A stretch of 64,000 nt of DNA from Gammaproteobacteria bacterium (GCA_026196615.1 JAPHSW010000073.1:1-64000), one strand, 5' to 3'. Positions 9,066 through 20,650 are shown, counted from the stretch's first letter. Notes: generated by a model not told the origin, from the sequence alone. Made by a program: numbers and translations.

Positions 9066-11153
9066 ATGCAAAAAACAATCGACAATGACTGCCCTTTGGT
9101 TTTAAGAAAGACTCTCTATGTTAGCCTGTTTGCTATCTTTATTTTGTCTCTTCTTACGGCCTATTCCTATTATTGGAATATCGATCATATTCACAAAGAA
9201 AAATTAACTCTGGCATTAGCTGAAGCTAAAGCCAATTGGAATAAAGATGCTGCTTTTCGAAAGTGGGCAACACTTCATGGCGGTATGTATGTCGCCCCAG
9301 ATGAACGAACACCACCTAATCCTGCCCTTGCCCACTTACCAGAAAGAGATCTAGTTACTACTGATGGAAAAAAACTAACACTCATGAATCCAGCCTATAT
9401 GATGCGGCAAATGACGACTGAATTTGAAAAAAAATATGGAATCAAAGGAAAAATTACCGGAAAAATACAACTCAATCCTGTTAATAAACCAGATGAGTGG
9501 CAACTCAAAGCACTTAACCTCTTTGAGTCAAAAAAAGTTAAAGAAATTATTGAGCAACAAACAATTGATGGTCAACCCTATCTCCGTTATATGAAACCAA
9601 TGTATATGACAAAAGGCTGTGTAAAGTGTCATGGTATTCTTGGTTTTAAAGATGGAGACTTACGTGGTGGGGTTAGTGTATCTATACCACTAGAACAATA
9701 TTTTTTAACTGCAAGTGAAACGGGAAGAAACATACTAATTACACATATTATTATATGGATAATAGGATTTTTAGCCATTATTTTTATGGCTAAGATTATC
9801 AACAAAATGTTGACTTTAATGTCACACGAAGCCATGCACGACTGTTTAACACATTTACCCAATATTTCACTGTTCAAAAATCGCCTCAAACAAGCTTTAA
9901 ATAAATATCAACGTGATTCAAATAATAAATTTGCAGTCTGTTTTTTAGATCTAGATCGTTTTAAAAATCTTAATGACAGCCATGGTCATAGTGTTGGTGA
10001 TAAATTACTAATTACCTTGTCTCAAAGAATTAGTAAACTTCTACGCCCTGGTGACACTATTGCTCGTATGGGAGGGGATGAATTTACAATTTTATTGGAT
10101 AATATTATTAGTCTCAAAGAGGCCATTACTATCACTGAACGAATACTTGATTCATTTAAAGAACCATTTATTATTGATGGAGATGAAATTTATACCAATA
10201 CCAGCATTGGGATCTGTCTCTCTTCTGAAGAGTATAACGATGTTGAAGAAATGATTCGTAACGCCGATATTGCTATGTATAGAGCAAAATCATCTGGCAA
10301 GGGACAGATTAATATTTTTAACCCTGAGATGCATGAGTTTGCGATTGAAACGATGAAGATTGAAAATGATCTGCGTTCAGCCATCAAGAAAAATCAACTC
10401 GAAGTTTATTATCAACCGGTTATTGATTTAGAAAAAAATCGAATTGATGGTTTCGAAGCTTTATTACGTTGGAAACATCCCGTTTTAGGCTATGTTTCAC
10501 CTGAACGCTTTATACCCATTGCCGAAAACACTGGACATATTAAAGAAATTGGACAATGGGTTCTTGAACGAGCTTGCCGCCAGACACAGGATTGGAGTTT
10601 CCAGTTTTGTCCTGAAAATGAATTTAGCATTGCAGTTAATCTTTCTGGTGTTCAATTATCAGAACACGGTATCCATAAAAAAATTGAAGATGTTCTCAAT
10701 CAAACTGAAATGCTACAGACTAAGTTACATCTTGAGGTGACTGAAACCGCTTTATTAGGGCATAAAGAAGAAGCACAAGCTATTATCAAAAAAATTCGTA
10801 ATAGCGGAATTTCTCTAAGTATTGATGATTTTGGAAAGGGTTATTGTTCATTAACCTATTTACAAGAATTTGACTTTGATATTCTCAAAATTGATAAAGA
10901 TTTCATTCAGGATATGGGGCCTGATGGCAAAGGACTTCAGTTAGCTCGAACCCTGATGTTATTAGCAAATGATCTGGATATGAAAGTAGTTGCTGAGGGC
11001 GTAGAAACGGAAGAGCAGCTGAATCTTCTAAAAGAAATGAAATGCCCATACATTCAAGGTTATTATTATTCCAGGCCACTTCCTGCATCTCGGATCAAAG
11101 TTTTGCTACAAGCAGGCTGTCATGATGACAGCGATCTCTTACTAGACCAATAA
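9066..11153 (+). CDS. DUF3365/Tll0287-like heme-c sensor fused to GGDEF-EAL
   Basis: N-terminal TM, GCVKCHG (CxxCH), ARMGGDEFTILL, FEALLRWKHP, SIDDFGKGYCSL. Confidence 0.9.
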   Translation: MQKTIDNDCPLVLRKTLYVSLFAIFILSLLTAYSYYWNIDHIHKEKLTLALAEAKANWNKDAAFRKWATLHGGMYVAPDERTPPNPALAHLPERDLVTTDGKKLTLMNPAYMMRQMTTEFEKKYGIKGKITGKIQLNPVNKPDEWQLKALNLFESKKVKEIIEQQTIDGQPYLRYMKPMYMTKGCVKCHGILGFKDGDLRGGVSVSIPLEQYFLTASETGRNILITHIIIWIIGFLAIIFMAKIINKMLTLMSHEAMHDCLTHLPNISLFKNRLKQALNKYQRDSNNKFAVCFLDLDRFKNLNDSHGHSVGDKLLITLSQRISKLLRPGDTIARMGGDEFTILLDNIISLKEAITITERILDSFKEPFIIDGDEIYTNTSIGICLSSEEYNDVEEMIRNADIAMYRAKSSGKGQINIFNPEMHEFAIETMKIENDLRSAIKKNQLEVYYQPVIDLEKNRIDGFEALLRWKHPVLGYVSPERFIPIAENTGHIKEIGQWVLERACRQTQDWSFQFCPENEFSIAVNLSGVQLSEHGIHKKIEDVLNQTEMLQTKLHLEVTETALLGHKEEAQAIIKKIRNSGISLSIDDFGKGYCSLTYLQEFDFDILKIDKDFIQDMGPDGKGLQLARTLMLLANDLDMKVVAEGVETEEQLNLLKEMKCPYIQGYYYSRPLPASRIKVLLQAGCHDDSDLLLDQ

Positions 11154-11184
11154 TAACATTCAATCATCTATAGCCATTTACACT

Positions 11185-12636
11185 TTATGGTACAGTGATC
11201 ACTCGTACCATATTCGTACCACCCGCTTTCTGGCCTGGCCCTGCGGTCACAACAATAATATCCTGTGATTTGATAAAGCCATGGAGCTTACCTTGCTCTA
11301 AAGCATAATCCAGTTTTGCATCATTATCACCACCATTTTTATAAAGAACACAGTAAACTCCCCAGTTCATGGAAGAGCGTGAAACCACTGATTCTGAAGC
11401 AGTGACAGCAAGAATAAGTGACTCTGGGCGGTACTTTGATATCTGTCTTGAAGTAAAACCTGATTCGGTCAAACTAATGATGGCAGCAGCTTTTAAGTGA
11501 TTAGCCATGGTTATAGCGGCTTGACTGACGGCTTCTGTGACTACGTTACTACTATGAGGCTTAATTTTTTGCAGGTAGCCAAACTCTTTTAATGACGCTT
11601 CTGCTCTAACTGCTAAAGATGCCATCATTTTAACCGATTCAACAGGATATTTGCCCATTGCTGTTTCACCTGAAAGCATAATAGCTGAACTGCCATCAAG
11701 AATCGCATTTGCCACATCGCTGGCTTCGGCTCTTGTTGGTTTAGGATTTGTTTCCATAGAAGCCAACATTTCTGTTGCTGTAATAACAGGTTTACCACTA
11801 GTAACCGTTGACTGGATAATACGTTTTTGCATTGCAGGTACATCAGCAAGAGGCAGTTCAACCCCCAAATCACCACGAGCCACCATGGTGCCATCTGCAA
11901 CAGCAACAATTGCTTTTAAGTTTTCAATTCCAGCTCGGTTTTCAATTTTGGCAATAATTGGAATATTAACTCCTTTATCTTCCAAAATTGCTCGCATCTT
12001 AATAACATCTTCTGCATCTTGAACAAAAGAAGCAGCAACATATTCCACATTATTTTCTGCTGCAAAACTTAACTCACGATATATTTCTTCCTGGTTTTCA
12101 GGACTGACAGCACTCATTTCTAACTGGGTATCTGGCAAATTTACGCTTTTATTTTCTCTAAGCAAGCCACCATGAATAACTCGGCAATGAACTTCACCAC
12201 CATGCATTTGTACAATTTCTTCTACTTGAAGCTCTATTGCACCATCATTAAGAAGAATAGGCGTATCTTTACTGACTTCATTGTGTAAATTGGCATAATT
12301 TACCGATACACCTTTCTGATTACCTTCTCGAGCATAAGAGTATAGGATGAATTGATCATCAGCATTAAGCCGTGCAGTCCCATCTGTCAGTTTTCCTGTG
12401 CGTATTTCAATTCCCTTGGTATCGGCCATAATTGCGATAGAGCGTCCCATGTCACTCGCGACCTGTCGAATAGTATCCAGACGTTTCTGCTGAACTTCAT
12501 CCACACCAAATGACATATTCAAGCGGGCAACATTCATTCCAGCATCTATCATTTGTTTTAATATTTCTGGTGAATCACTGGCAGGGCCAACCGTCGCAAC
12601 AATTTTAGTTTTACGTGGAACAGCTTTATTGGTCAT
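11185..12636 (-). CDS. pyk: Pyruvate kinase
   Basis: RKTKIVATVGPASDSPEILKQMIDAGMNVARLNMSFG; VARGDLGVELPLADVPAMQKRII; ATEMLASM. Confidence 0.95.
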   Translation of the reverse strand: MTNKAVPRKTKIVATVGPASDSPEILKQMIDAGMNVARLNMSFGVDEVQQKRLDTIRQVASDMGRSIAIMADTKGIEIRTGKLTDGTARLNADDQFILYSYAREGNQKGVSVNYANLHNEVSKDTPILLNDGAIELQVEEIVQMHGGEVHCRVIHGGLLRENKSVNLPDTQLEMSAVSPENQEEIYRELSFAAENNVEYVAASFVQDAEDVIKMRAILEDKGVNIPIIAKIENRAGIENLKAIVAVADGTMVARGDLGVELPLADVPAMQKRIIQSTVTSGKPVITATEMLASMETNPKPTRAEASDVANAILDGSSAIMLSGETAMGKYPVESVKMMASLAVRAEASLKEFGYLQKIKPHSSNVVTEAVSQAAITMANHLKAAAIISLTESGFTSRQISKYRPESLILAVTASESVVSRSSMNWGVYCVLYKNGGDNDAKLDYALEQGKLHGFIKSQDIIVVTAGPGQKAGGTNMVRVITVP

Positions 12637-12720
12637 GTTTTATGCTCGAAATTTTTGAAATGTTTTTATCTTAAGGAAGGGCATTTTACATTATTTTGTA
12701 AAAAGATGCTTTATAAACCA

Positions 12721-12757
12721 AAAAACCCCAGACTCAAGATTTCAGTCTGGGGTTTTT
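12721..12757. terminator. Rho-independent terminator (bidirectional form)
   Basis: AAAAACCCCAGACT...AGTCTGGGGTTTTT, perfect 14-bp arms. Confidence 0.93.
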
Positions 12758-12806
12758 ATTCAACGCTTACATAGAGCTGTAAATAAGCATAGTATGCGTT
12801 TATTTT

Positions 12807-13211
12807 TTATTCCGCACCAATATCAGCCATTAAAGCAAAGCTTTTCACAAAAGGGCCAGCCATTCTTGGATCTTTAATCATCGATTTAAAATCACCTTCT
12901 GCAAACTTAAGCTTACCTGTTGTAAAAGCCATTCCCATAGAAGCCATGCCAAGAGGTTTTGCAACCCATTTCATCCAATCGTCTTTTTTAGCACGCATAT
13001 CCCAGTTTGGTGCTTCACCATTGTAAAGACCCGCACTTGTTGCTTCACCATTATCAACATTGAAAACACAACGAGGTTGATCTTCATCTTTAAAACCACA
13101 AGTAATTACTGAAGAGAATCCGATCTCAGCTAGTTTTTCTTTTACATCTGGTTCGTTGTTCCATGCATCTTTTAGTTCATTAATCCATGCATCAGAAAAT
13201 AATTCAGCCAT
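12807..13211 (-). CDS. SCP2 sterol-transfer-domain-like small protein
   Basis: 134 aa; SCP2-like FTTGKLKFAEGDFKSMIKDPRMAGPFVKSFALM. Confidence 0.6.
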   Translation of the reverse strand: MAELFSDAWINELKDAWNNEPDVKEKLAEIGFSSVITCGFKDEDQPRCVFNVDNGEATSAGLYNGEAPNWDMRAKKDDWMKWVAKPLGMASMGMAFTTGKLKFAEGDFKSMIKDPRMAGPFVKSFALMADIGAE

Positions 13212-13452
13212 TTTTGTAATCCTTTCTATTCCATAAGTTAGTTTTGAAATCTTCCATATCCTGCTAACACAAGACGTATAAACACACTTGCGTCAACAAT
13301 GGCGTAAGAATAAAAAAATAATAAGCATTTTGCAAACACTTTATACCATTATTTTATAATTTAATAATAAACCTATATTACAATATTACAAACAATCAAG
13401 AGAGACCCTAAATTTACTAGTAATAACCCTAATATTTTTCTAAAAATTTAGC

Positions 13453-16182
13453 TTATTCATCTTCATTTCTCATACGAAGTATTTCAGTCATATCTTTTGC
13501 ACAAACAGGTCTTTGAATTAAATAGCCCTGAATATTCTCACATTGCTCATCTAACAAAAATTTCTGCTGTTCTTTTGTTTCAACACCTTCAGCAATCACA
13601 TGCAAGTTCAAGCTTTTTGCCAATGAAATAATAGAACGAACAATTGCTTCATCTTCTTCATCACCAGGCACGTCGCGAACAAAGGATTGATCAATTTTAA
13701 GCTCATTCACAGGAAGTCGTTTCAAATATGATAAAGAGGAATAGCCCGTACCAAAATCATCAATGGAAATTTCAAAATTAAGTGATTTAAGTTTTTTCAA
13801 TGTGTTAATTGCAAGCTCTGGATCCGTCATAATATAACTTTCTGTCACCTCAAACTGAATAGCACTTGAATCATAATCATAATTATCGAGTGTTTCTAAT
13901 ATTTTCTGAATAAAGTCACTTTCTTGAATTTGTTTGACGGAAAGATTGATAGATAAATGTCCACAACAATGCCCCTCATTACTCCAGGTCACTAATTGTT
14001 TAATCACTTTGTCGATAACAATCCAACCGATGGGAATTATCATTCCTGTTTCTTCAGCAATTGGAATAAATTTAGCAGGTGAAACCAATCCCATTTCAGG
14101 GTGTTGCCATCTTAAAAGGGCTTCCATTCCAATAATTTTATTGGTTCGACTATTATACTGAGGTTGATAATAGACAATAAATTCATCTTCATTTATGGCT
14201 CTTCTTAGATTTTTTTCCAACAACATGCGTTCAAAAGCTTGCTCAGTCATCTTTTGAGTATAAAACTGATAATTGTTTCGCCCCTGATTTTTTGCCTGAT
14301 ACATGGCAGAATCTGCATTTCTAAGTAAAACTTCTGTCTCAATTCCATCATCAGGGTAAAGACTAATACCAATGCTTGCTGTTACATAAAGTTCATGTTC
14401 TTCATACAGGATTTTTTTTGAAAGAGCAGCAACCAATTTTTGTGCAATCTCCATCACAATTGATGCACGTTCCACATTCGCCAATATTAATGTAAATTCA
14501 TCTCCACCCAAACGCGCCACTGTATCAACACTACGAATATTATTTTTTAAACGTTGAGCAATTTCAATTAAAATTTCATCACCAACGCTATGACCCAGCG
14601 TATCATTAATTTCTTTAAATCGATCCAGATCTATAAATAAAATAGCAATTTTTAGGTGCTCTCTTTTGGACTGTTTAATGGTCTGCGCTACTCGGTCAAC
14701 AAATAACACTCGATTAGGTAATCCAGTCAATGCATCATGATTTGCCTGATGAGAAAGACGATTTGTCTGCTGTTGTAATTGCTCATGAATCATAATGTGA
14801 TCAGTGATATCATGTCCTAATTCAATAATGGCATCCACTTCTCCGGCTTCATTCAATAGTGGTGTAGCAGTAATTTCTATAAATTGAGGCTTACCGTCTA
14901 ATGAAATATGTTCGTGTACCACACGACTCATTTTCCCCGTTGCGAATACTTCATGATGAGGACACTTATGTGCATCTGTATTACAGGGAGAATCCAGATT
15001 GTGAGACATTTTATAGCATTTTAATTTTTCATTCGCTTGTAACCTACGTCCTGTATTTTTTTGTGCCAGTTTGTTCATCATGGTCACATTAAAATTCTTG
15101 TCAATTACAGTAACAGAATTAGATACACCATCCATAACACTTTGCAGAAAGATACCTTGTTCAATCAATTCTTTATTTTTTAATGTCACTTTTTCTTCAA
15201 GATGAAGGTTTATTTCTTTAATTTTATTGGTTACATGTCTATCTGAAAGATATCGAACGACAACAAATAAGAGCACAATAAATAAGAAAACAAATAATAA
15301 AAATTGATATCGAGCATTGTAAATATCATCAACATCAATTTCATCCAGAGATCTAAATAAAATAAAATGACCCATTGAATTATTTTTTATATCCAACAAA
15401 CTGAAATAAACCACAAGTAAATTATTTGTTTCATCCAATTGAAAATCATCATTTATTTTGATGTAGTCTTCAACTCGATTTAATCTGACGATATCTAGAT
15501 ATTTTTCTTTCACATCAAGATTAGTTACATAATAGTCTTCTACAAACATATTCGTAAAAGGTTTGGTTAATTGTTTTTTATAACTCTTATCCACTAAAAA
15601 AACGGAATTAATACCTTCTTTTTCAAGTTTATCTGCAATTGAATTAAATTTAGCAATGACTTCAAAAATTCCAATAAATTCATTATTTGCATAAATTGGC
15701 ACCATTGCTTTAAACGTCAAATCAAATTTACCAGTACTAATAGTACTTATAATTTTTGGTTCTTTGAGCATAGCAGCAATATCTAGACGAATAAGAGCAA
15801 CATTATCACCTCTTTTTTTGGTCCAACTCCGATAAAAACTAGTACCATTATTCTTTACAACTTGAAACCAGAGATTATTGAGTGAAGTTTGTTGCTTAAA
15901 TTTTTCTGACAGTTGACTCAGATTCAAATAAGAAGGTTGATCATATTGGATGGCTTCACGGATATTTTGATCATGACTCATCGACATGGCGATAAGGAGA
16001 ATAGCTTCTTTTTTTTCATCAATCAAAGTTTGGATTTGTTGTCGCATTTCTTTTGCAACAGTTGAATACCGTTCCTGTAAAGTCGAGTCAACTCGGCTAA
16101 AATAAAGCGATGCGACAATAATGCCAATACTGGCAATAATAAGAGGTATCAGAAATGCACCTTGCATTTGTTTTAATTTCAT
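13453..16182 (-). CDS. Membrane sensor with PAS and GGDEF-EAL domains
   Basis: Two TM segments around a sensor domain; PAS; ARLGGDEFTLIL; MEALLRWQHP; SIDDFGTGYSSLSYLKRLPVNELKIDQSFVRDV. Confidence 0.92.
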   Translation of the reverse strand: MKLKQMQGAFLIPLIIASIGIIVASLYFSRVDSTLQERYSTVAKEMRQQIQTLIDEKKEAILLIAMSMSHDQNIREAIQYDQPSYLNLSQLSEKFKQQTSLNNLWFQVVKNNGTSFYRSWTKKRGDNVALIRLDIAAMLKEPKIISTISTGKFDLTFKAMVPIYANNEFIGIFEVIAKFNSIADKLEKEGINSVFLVDKSYKKQLTKPFTNMFVEDYYVTNLDVKEKYLDIVRLNRVEDYIKINDDFQLDETNNLLVVYFSLLDIKNNSMGHFILFRSLDEIDVDDIYNARYQFLLFVFLFIVLLFVVVRYLSDRHVTNKIKEINLHLEEKVTLKNKELIEQGIFLQSVMDGVSNSVTVIDKNFNVTMMNKLAQKNTGRRLQANEKLKCYKMSHNLDSPCNTDAHKCPHHEVFATGKMSRVVHEHISLDGKPQFIEITATPLLNEAGEVDAIIELGHDITDHIMIHEQLQQQTNRLSHQANHDALTGLPNRVLFVDRVAQTIKQSKREHLKIAILFIDLDRFKEINDTLGHSVGDEILIEIAQRLKNNIRSVDTVARLGGDEFTLILANVERASIVMEIAQKLVAALSKKILYEEHELYVTASIGISLYPDDGIETEVLLRNADSAMYQAKNQGRNNYQFYTQKMTEQAFERMLLEKNLRRAINEDEFIVYYQPQYNSRTNKIIGMEALLRWQHPEMGLVSPAKFIPIAEETGMIIPIGWIVIDKVIKQLVTWSNEGHCCGHLSINLSVKQIQESDFIQKILETLDNYDYDSSAIQFEVTESYIMTDPELAINTLKKLKSLNFEISIDDFGTGYSSLSYLKRLPVNELKIDQSFVRDVPGDEEDEAIVRSIISLAKSLNLHVIAEGVETKEQQKFLLDEQCENIQGYLIQRPVCAKDMTEILRMRNEDE

Positions 16183-16495
16183 TTAATCATCACTATAATT
16201 CTTTCCAGAATACTTATCTTTTTTATAGAGTACAGGGTTAATAAAATGACTCAAATTAATAAGTCTGCTTTATTTTTTAGAGCCACATTTGAGATGTTTT
16301 AGTGTTGGTAAAAAGTGACTTCCTATTTTTTACCGATATTGTCCTTTATTTTTGTAAAAAATAAGCATTTTCTCTTGAATTTCATACCTTATTTCATATA
16401 CTTTAATAATCTTCTATTCTCTTAGCAAATATGAAAAAAATGCGCTTAAAAACACTGATTCAACGCTTGATTTCTGCATCCAGAGCTCGTATCTG

Positions 16496-17098
16496 TTGAA
16501 TTACATACGCCATTCAACAAGCAGCAACTTTTTCATCAAAATGATTGTTGCTTCATTCTTATTTTTCACATCATTTTTAATGCTATATCCGACAAACATT
16601 CATGCTGAGAATATTCTGGCAAAAGAATACTTTCTAAAAGCAGCCTTTTTATATAATTTTGCGAGACTTGTTGAATGGCCTACAAATACCTCAAAACAAG
16701 ATTCCGATCCTGTGCGTCTTTGCTTCATTGGTCAAGATCCCTTCGACAATGCATTACACACAATTCAAAACAAAAAAGTATCTGGTCGCCCTCTTATCAT
16801 TCAACGTTTTATTGATTTAAAAGATGCGCCTAAATGTCATATTCTTTTTATCAGTCGTTCTGAAGAATCTCAATTAGCAACAATATTAAATTTTACTCAG
16901 CAATACCCTATTCTGACAATCAGTGAAATCCCCAATTTTGCAGAGGAAAATGGTCACATTCGTTTTTTCTTAAGTAATAACGAGAAACTCAATCTTGAAG
17001 TGAATCTTGAATCAGTCAAAAATTCAGGATTAATTATCAGTTCGCGCATACTAACTTTGGCTAAAATTGTCTCTTCTAAAGAGGCCATAGAACCATGA
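16496..17098 (+). CDS. YfiR-family (DUF4154) periplasmic protein
   Basis: YFLKAAFLYNFARLVEWP...RLCFIGQDPF...GRPLIIQRF; TTG start in ORF track. Confidence 0.85.
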   Translation: MNYIRHSTSSNFFIKMIVASFLFFTSFLMLYPTNIHAENILAKEYFLKAAFLYNFARLVEWPTNTSKQDSDPVRLCFIGQDPFDNALHTIQNKKVSGRPLIIQRFIDLKDAPKCHILFISRSEESQLATILNFTQQYPILTISEIPNFAEENGHIRFFLSNNEKLNLEVNLESVKNSGLIISSRILTLAKIVSSKEAIEP

Positions 17099-19320
17099 GA
17101 AGCCTTTCATTCAAAAAACTGTCTATACAAAAGAAACTAATTATCACAATTATGGGTATTAGTAGCATCATGCTGTTATCCACTTTAAGCATTTTTATCA
17201 CCAGTGAGTTGATTAGTTTAAAAAAGACTATGCTTGAAGATTTATCTACATTAGCCGATCTGGTGGGGAAAAACAGTTATGGCGCACTTATGTTTTATGA
17301 TAAAAAAGCCGCTGATGAAAATTTAGTCGCTCTAAAAGCTAAGCCCCATATTATGAGCGCTCATTTATTTAAAGATACCGATCAAACTTTTTCTCAATAT
17401 CATCGTGATGATCATATGCATGCTGATGAAATCAAACACAATTTACCTGATAAAATTCTTACACTGATTAAAAATAAAGGTGAAGGCCACTTTTATATCA
17501 ATGATCATATTCATGTGCTCAAACCCATTATTTTTGAAGCAGATCAAAGCTTAATCGGTTTTATCCATATTCAATCCGATCAAGAGGTTTATTGGCAGCG
17601 AGTAACTCAGTATGTCTACACTATCATATTCATAGTCAGTATTGCTCTCATACTGACTCTTCTCTTCGCTTATCAGGCACAAAAAATATTTACAGATCCT
17701 CTGCTGAAATTATTGAAGTCAATGCATCATGTAACCACTGAACACCAATACAATATGAAGATAGAAATTCATCAGCAATACGATGAATTTGGTGAATTGA
17801 TTAATGGTTACAATGATATGCTAACTCAATTGGAACAGCAGCATAAACTCACGACTCATTATCAATTAAACCTTGAGAAACGTGTTGAAGAACGAACCCT
17901 CCAACTTAGAAAAGCACGAGATGAAGCTTTATCAGCCAGCCGCTTGAAAAGTATTTTTCTGGCAAACATGTCACATGAAATCAGAACACCGATGAATGCT
18001 ATTTTAGGCTACGCACAACTCCTACAACAAAGTGAGCTTAACGAAGAACAGGCACGAAAGTTAGGAATTATTGATAAAAGTGGTAATCATTTGCTGTCCT
18101 TAATTAATGATATTCTTGAGTTATCAAAAATTGAAGCAGGATCACTTGAACTGGCTTATAGCGACTTTGATTTGACTGAACTGATTCAAAGTGTTGAAAA
18201 TATGTTCAAAATTCGCTGTAGTGAAAAAAATATTAGCTGGAAATTAGATACTTTTACTCAAGAGCCAGTTTTGGTGAATGGTGATCAGGGAAAACTGCGT
18301 CAAATATTAATCAATCTACTTGGCAATGCTTGTAAATTTACTGATCAAGGTGAAATACTATTTAAAATTGAAGAAATTGCCACCCATCGCTACAAATTTT
18401 CAATTTCAGATTCTGGTGCAGGTATTGAAGAAGAAGCATTATCACGAATTTTTGACGCTTTTCATCAGGAGAAACAGGGAGTATTAAAAGGTGGTACTGG
18501 ATTAGGGCTCAATATCACTAAACGCTATGTCGAGCTAATTTCAGGGCATTTAAATGTCTCGTCAAAAGTAGGCCATGGTTCTATTTTTTATTTTGATATC
18601 GAATTATTACCTGCCGATGAGTCATTTACAAGCACTAAAACTGAAGCATCAAATACCTCTTATACGGTTTCAACTGATCAACAAATTTCCGCACTTATTG
18701 TTGAAGATAATTTAGAGAATACTGAGCTACTAAGTAATATATTAAGCCCTCTTGGTTTTGATATAACATGTGCTGTAAATGGTCAGGAGGGTTTGGAAAA
18801 AATTGAGAAAATGTGTCCCGACATCATTTTTATGGATATAAGAATGCCGGTAATGGATGGTCTTGAGGCAATAAAAAAAATACGCCTTAAATATTCATCA
18901 GATCAACTTAAATGTATTGCAGTAACAGCTTCAACACTACAACACTCCTCTCAATACTATATTGATGCAGGTTTTGATTTTTTCATTTCAAAGCCTTTTC
19001 GTTTTAATGACATATACCATGCCGTTAAAGATATCTTAGGTCTTGAACTCAAAATTTCTGAAAACAAAAAAGAACCCATTGAAACAACAATAGAAAAAAA
19101 GACAAAGTTAAATCTTGATCAAGATTTTATTGAAAAACTCACACAAGCAGCAGAATACAGTCAGCTCACTGAGCTTAAGAAATTGCTGGTACAATTGGAA
19201 AAGCATGGTCCAGCAGGTGAAATTGTTGCAAATCATCTGGAACTGTTAATTAATACCGCTGATCTCGATGGTATTGCAGAATATGTAGAGGGAGTCATTA
19301 ATGAACAAAACCACTCCTAA
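17095..19320 (+). CDS. Hybrid histidine kinase (HAMP-HisKA-HATPase-REC)
   Basis: FLANMSHEIRTPMNAILGY; NLLGNACKFTDQG; DSGAGIEEEALSRIFDAFHQ; IIFMDIRMPVMDGLEAIKKIR; overlaps upstream gene by 4 bp. Confidence 0.93.
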   Translation: MRSLSFKKLSIQKKLIITIMGISSIMLLSTLSIFITSELISLKKTMLEDLSTLADLVGKNSYGALMFYDKKAADENLVALKAKPHIMSAHLFKDTDQTFSQYHRDDHMHADEIKHNLPDKILTLIKNKGEGHFYINDHIHVLKPIIFEADQSLIGFIHIQSDQEVYWQRVTQYVYTIIFIVSIALILTLLFAYQAQKIFTDPLLKLLKSMHHVTTEHQYNMKIEIHQQYDEFGELINGYNDMLTQLEQQHKLTTHYQLNLEKRVEERTLQLRKARDEALSASRLKSIFLANMSHEIRTPMNAILGYAQLLQQSELNEEQARKLGIIDKSGNHLLSLINDILELSKIEAGSLELAYSDFDLTELIQSVENMFKIRCSEKNISWKLDTFTQEPVLVNGDQGKLRQILINLLGNACKFTDQGEILFKIEEIATHRYKFSISDSGAGIEEEALSRIFDAFHQEKQGVLKGGTGLGLNITKRYVELISGHLNVSSKVGHGSIFYFDIELLPADESFTSTKTEASNTSYTVSTDQQISALIVEDNLENTELLSNILSPLGFDITCAVNGQEGLEKIEKMCPDIIFMDIRMPVMDGLEAIKKIRLKYSSDQLKCIAVTASTLQHSSQYYIDAGFDFFISKPFRFNDIYHAVKDILGLELKISENKKEPIETTIEKKTKLNLDQDFIEKLTQAAEYSQLTELKKLLVQLEKHGPAGEIVANHLELLINTADLDGIAEYVEGVINEQNHS

Positions 19321-20641
19321 TTCAATTTTGATTGTTGATGATACACAAGAAAATCTTGCTCTGCTAACTGAGTTTCTACAATATAAAGGCTATCAGGTTT
19401 CTGCAGCAAGAGATGGTAAGCGAGCGATAAAAATTGCCAAGTATATAAGTCCTGATTTGATACTACTCGATATTATGATGCCTGGTATTGATGGCTTTGA
19501 AACCTGCAAACAATTAAAAAGCTGTGATTCAACAAAAGACATCCCTATTATATTTATTACTGCAAAAACAGATATGGACGATCTGGTTATGGCATTTTCT
19601 GTCGGTGGCGTTGACTACATCAATAAACCCTTTCATAAAGAAGAAATTTTTGCCCGAATTGAAAATCAATTACAGATTCAACGTTTAAACCAACAATTAG
19701 CTGCATCTGAATTTAACTTACGCGAGTTACTCTGTGAATATCAACAACAATCTGATCAACTACAACAAATTGTAACACTGGTTGTTGATGGACTAATTGA
19801 ACTTAATCGCTCCGGAAACATTCAACATGCTAATCCTGCTGTTGAAAAACTCTTTGGATACAGTGCAAAAGCATTGCACTCTGTTAATTTAAGTCGCTTA
19901 TTTGCTGAACCCTATGCCACTCAATACAAAAATTTATTTTCACATAACGAGCTTGAGTCAACTAAGCAGGGAATTTTTAAAGAAGAGCTTAATGTAAAAA
20001 ATGCTGAAGCCTTAGGTAAACGACTGGATGATACAGAATTTCCCATTGAATTTTCTTTAATAAAAAACCCTTCCAATAAAAATATGTATTTAGCGATTAT
20101 TCATGATATTACTATTTTTAAAAACAAAGAAGAACAACTTCTTCAATTGACGAATATTGACCCATTAACTAAATTATCAAATCGCAGATATTTTGATGAT
20201 CATTTTGAGAAAATCTGGTTACAGGGACAAAGAAACAAAACTCAGATTGCTTTTATTATGCTTGATATTGATCTTTTTAAACAATTTAATGATACCTATG
20301 GACATCAGGCAGGTGATGACTGCTTAAAAAAAGTGGCTCAATCACTTCAGAAAAATATAAAACGTCCTGGTGATATTCTCGCTCGAATTGGTGGTGAAGA
20401 GTTTGCAATTGTACTACCTGAGACATCAAAGGAAGGTGTGATTAAAATTGCTGAACAGTTAAAAAAGGATGTTCAGGCATTACAAATTACTCACAGTGCT
20501 TCAAGCTACAAGGTCATAACAATCAGTTTGGGTATTGCAATTGCAGATAGTTATCAGTCTTCCAATATACTTCATCAGATGGCTGATGATGCCTTGTATC
20601 AAGCCAAACAATCAGGAAGAAACCAATACATCCTTGCTTAA
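19301..20641 (+). CDS. Response regulator with PAS and GGDEF domains (diguanylate cyclase)
   Basis: ILIVDDTQENLALL; LILLDIMMPGIDGFE; ARIGGEEFAIVLPET. Confidence 0.92.
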   Translation: MNKTTPNSILIVDDTQENLALLTEFLQYKGYQVSAARDGKRAIKIAKYISPDLILLDIMMPGIDGFETCKQLKSCDSTKDIPIIFITAKTDMDDLVMAFSVGGVDYINKPFHKEEIFARIENQLQIQRLNQQLAASEFNLRELLCEYQQQSDQLQQIVTLVVDGLIELNRSGNIQHANPAVEKLFGYSAKALHSVNLSRLFAEPYATQYKNLFSHNELESTKQGIFKEELNVKNAEALGKRLDDTEFPIEFSLIKNPSNKNMYLAIIHDITIFKNKEEQLLQLTNIDPLTKLSNRRYFDDHFEKIWLQGQRNKTQIAFIMLDIDLFKQFNDTYGHQAGDDCLKKVAQSLQKNIKRPGDILARIGGEEFAIVLPETSKEGVIKIAEQLKKDVQALQITHSASSYKVITISLGIAIADSYQSSNILHQMADDALYQAKQSGRNQYILA

Positions 20642-20650
20642 TATCGAGAT

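Noticed and set aside
11625-12022. ORFs on both strands overlapping pyk
   Set aside because: Shadow frames of pyruvate kinase
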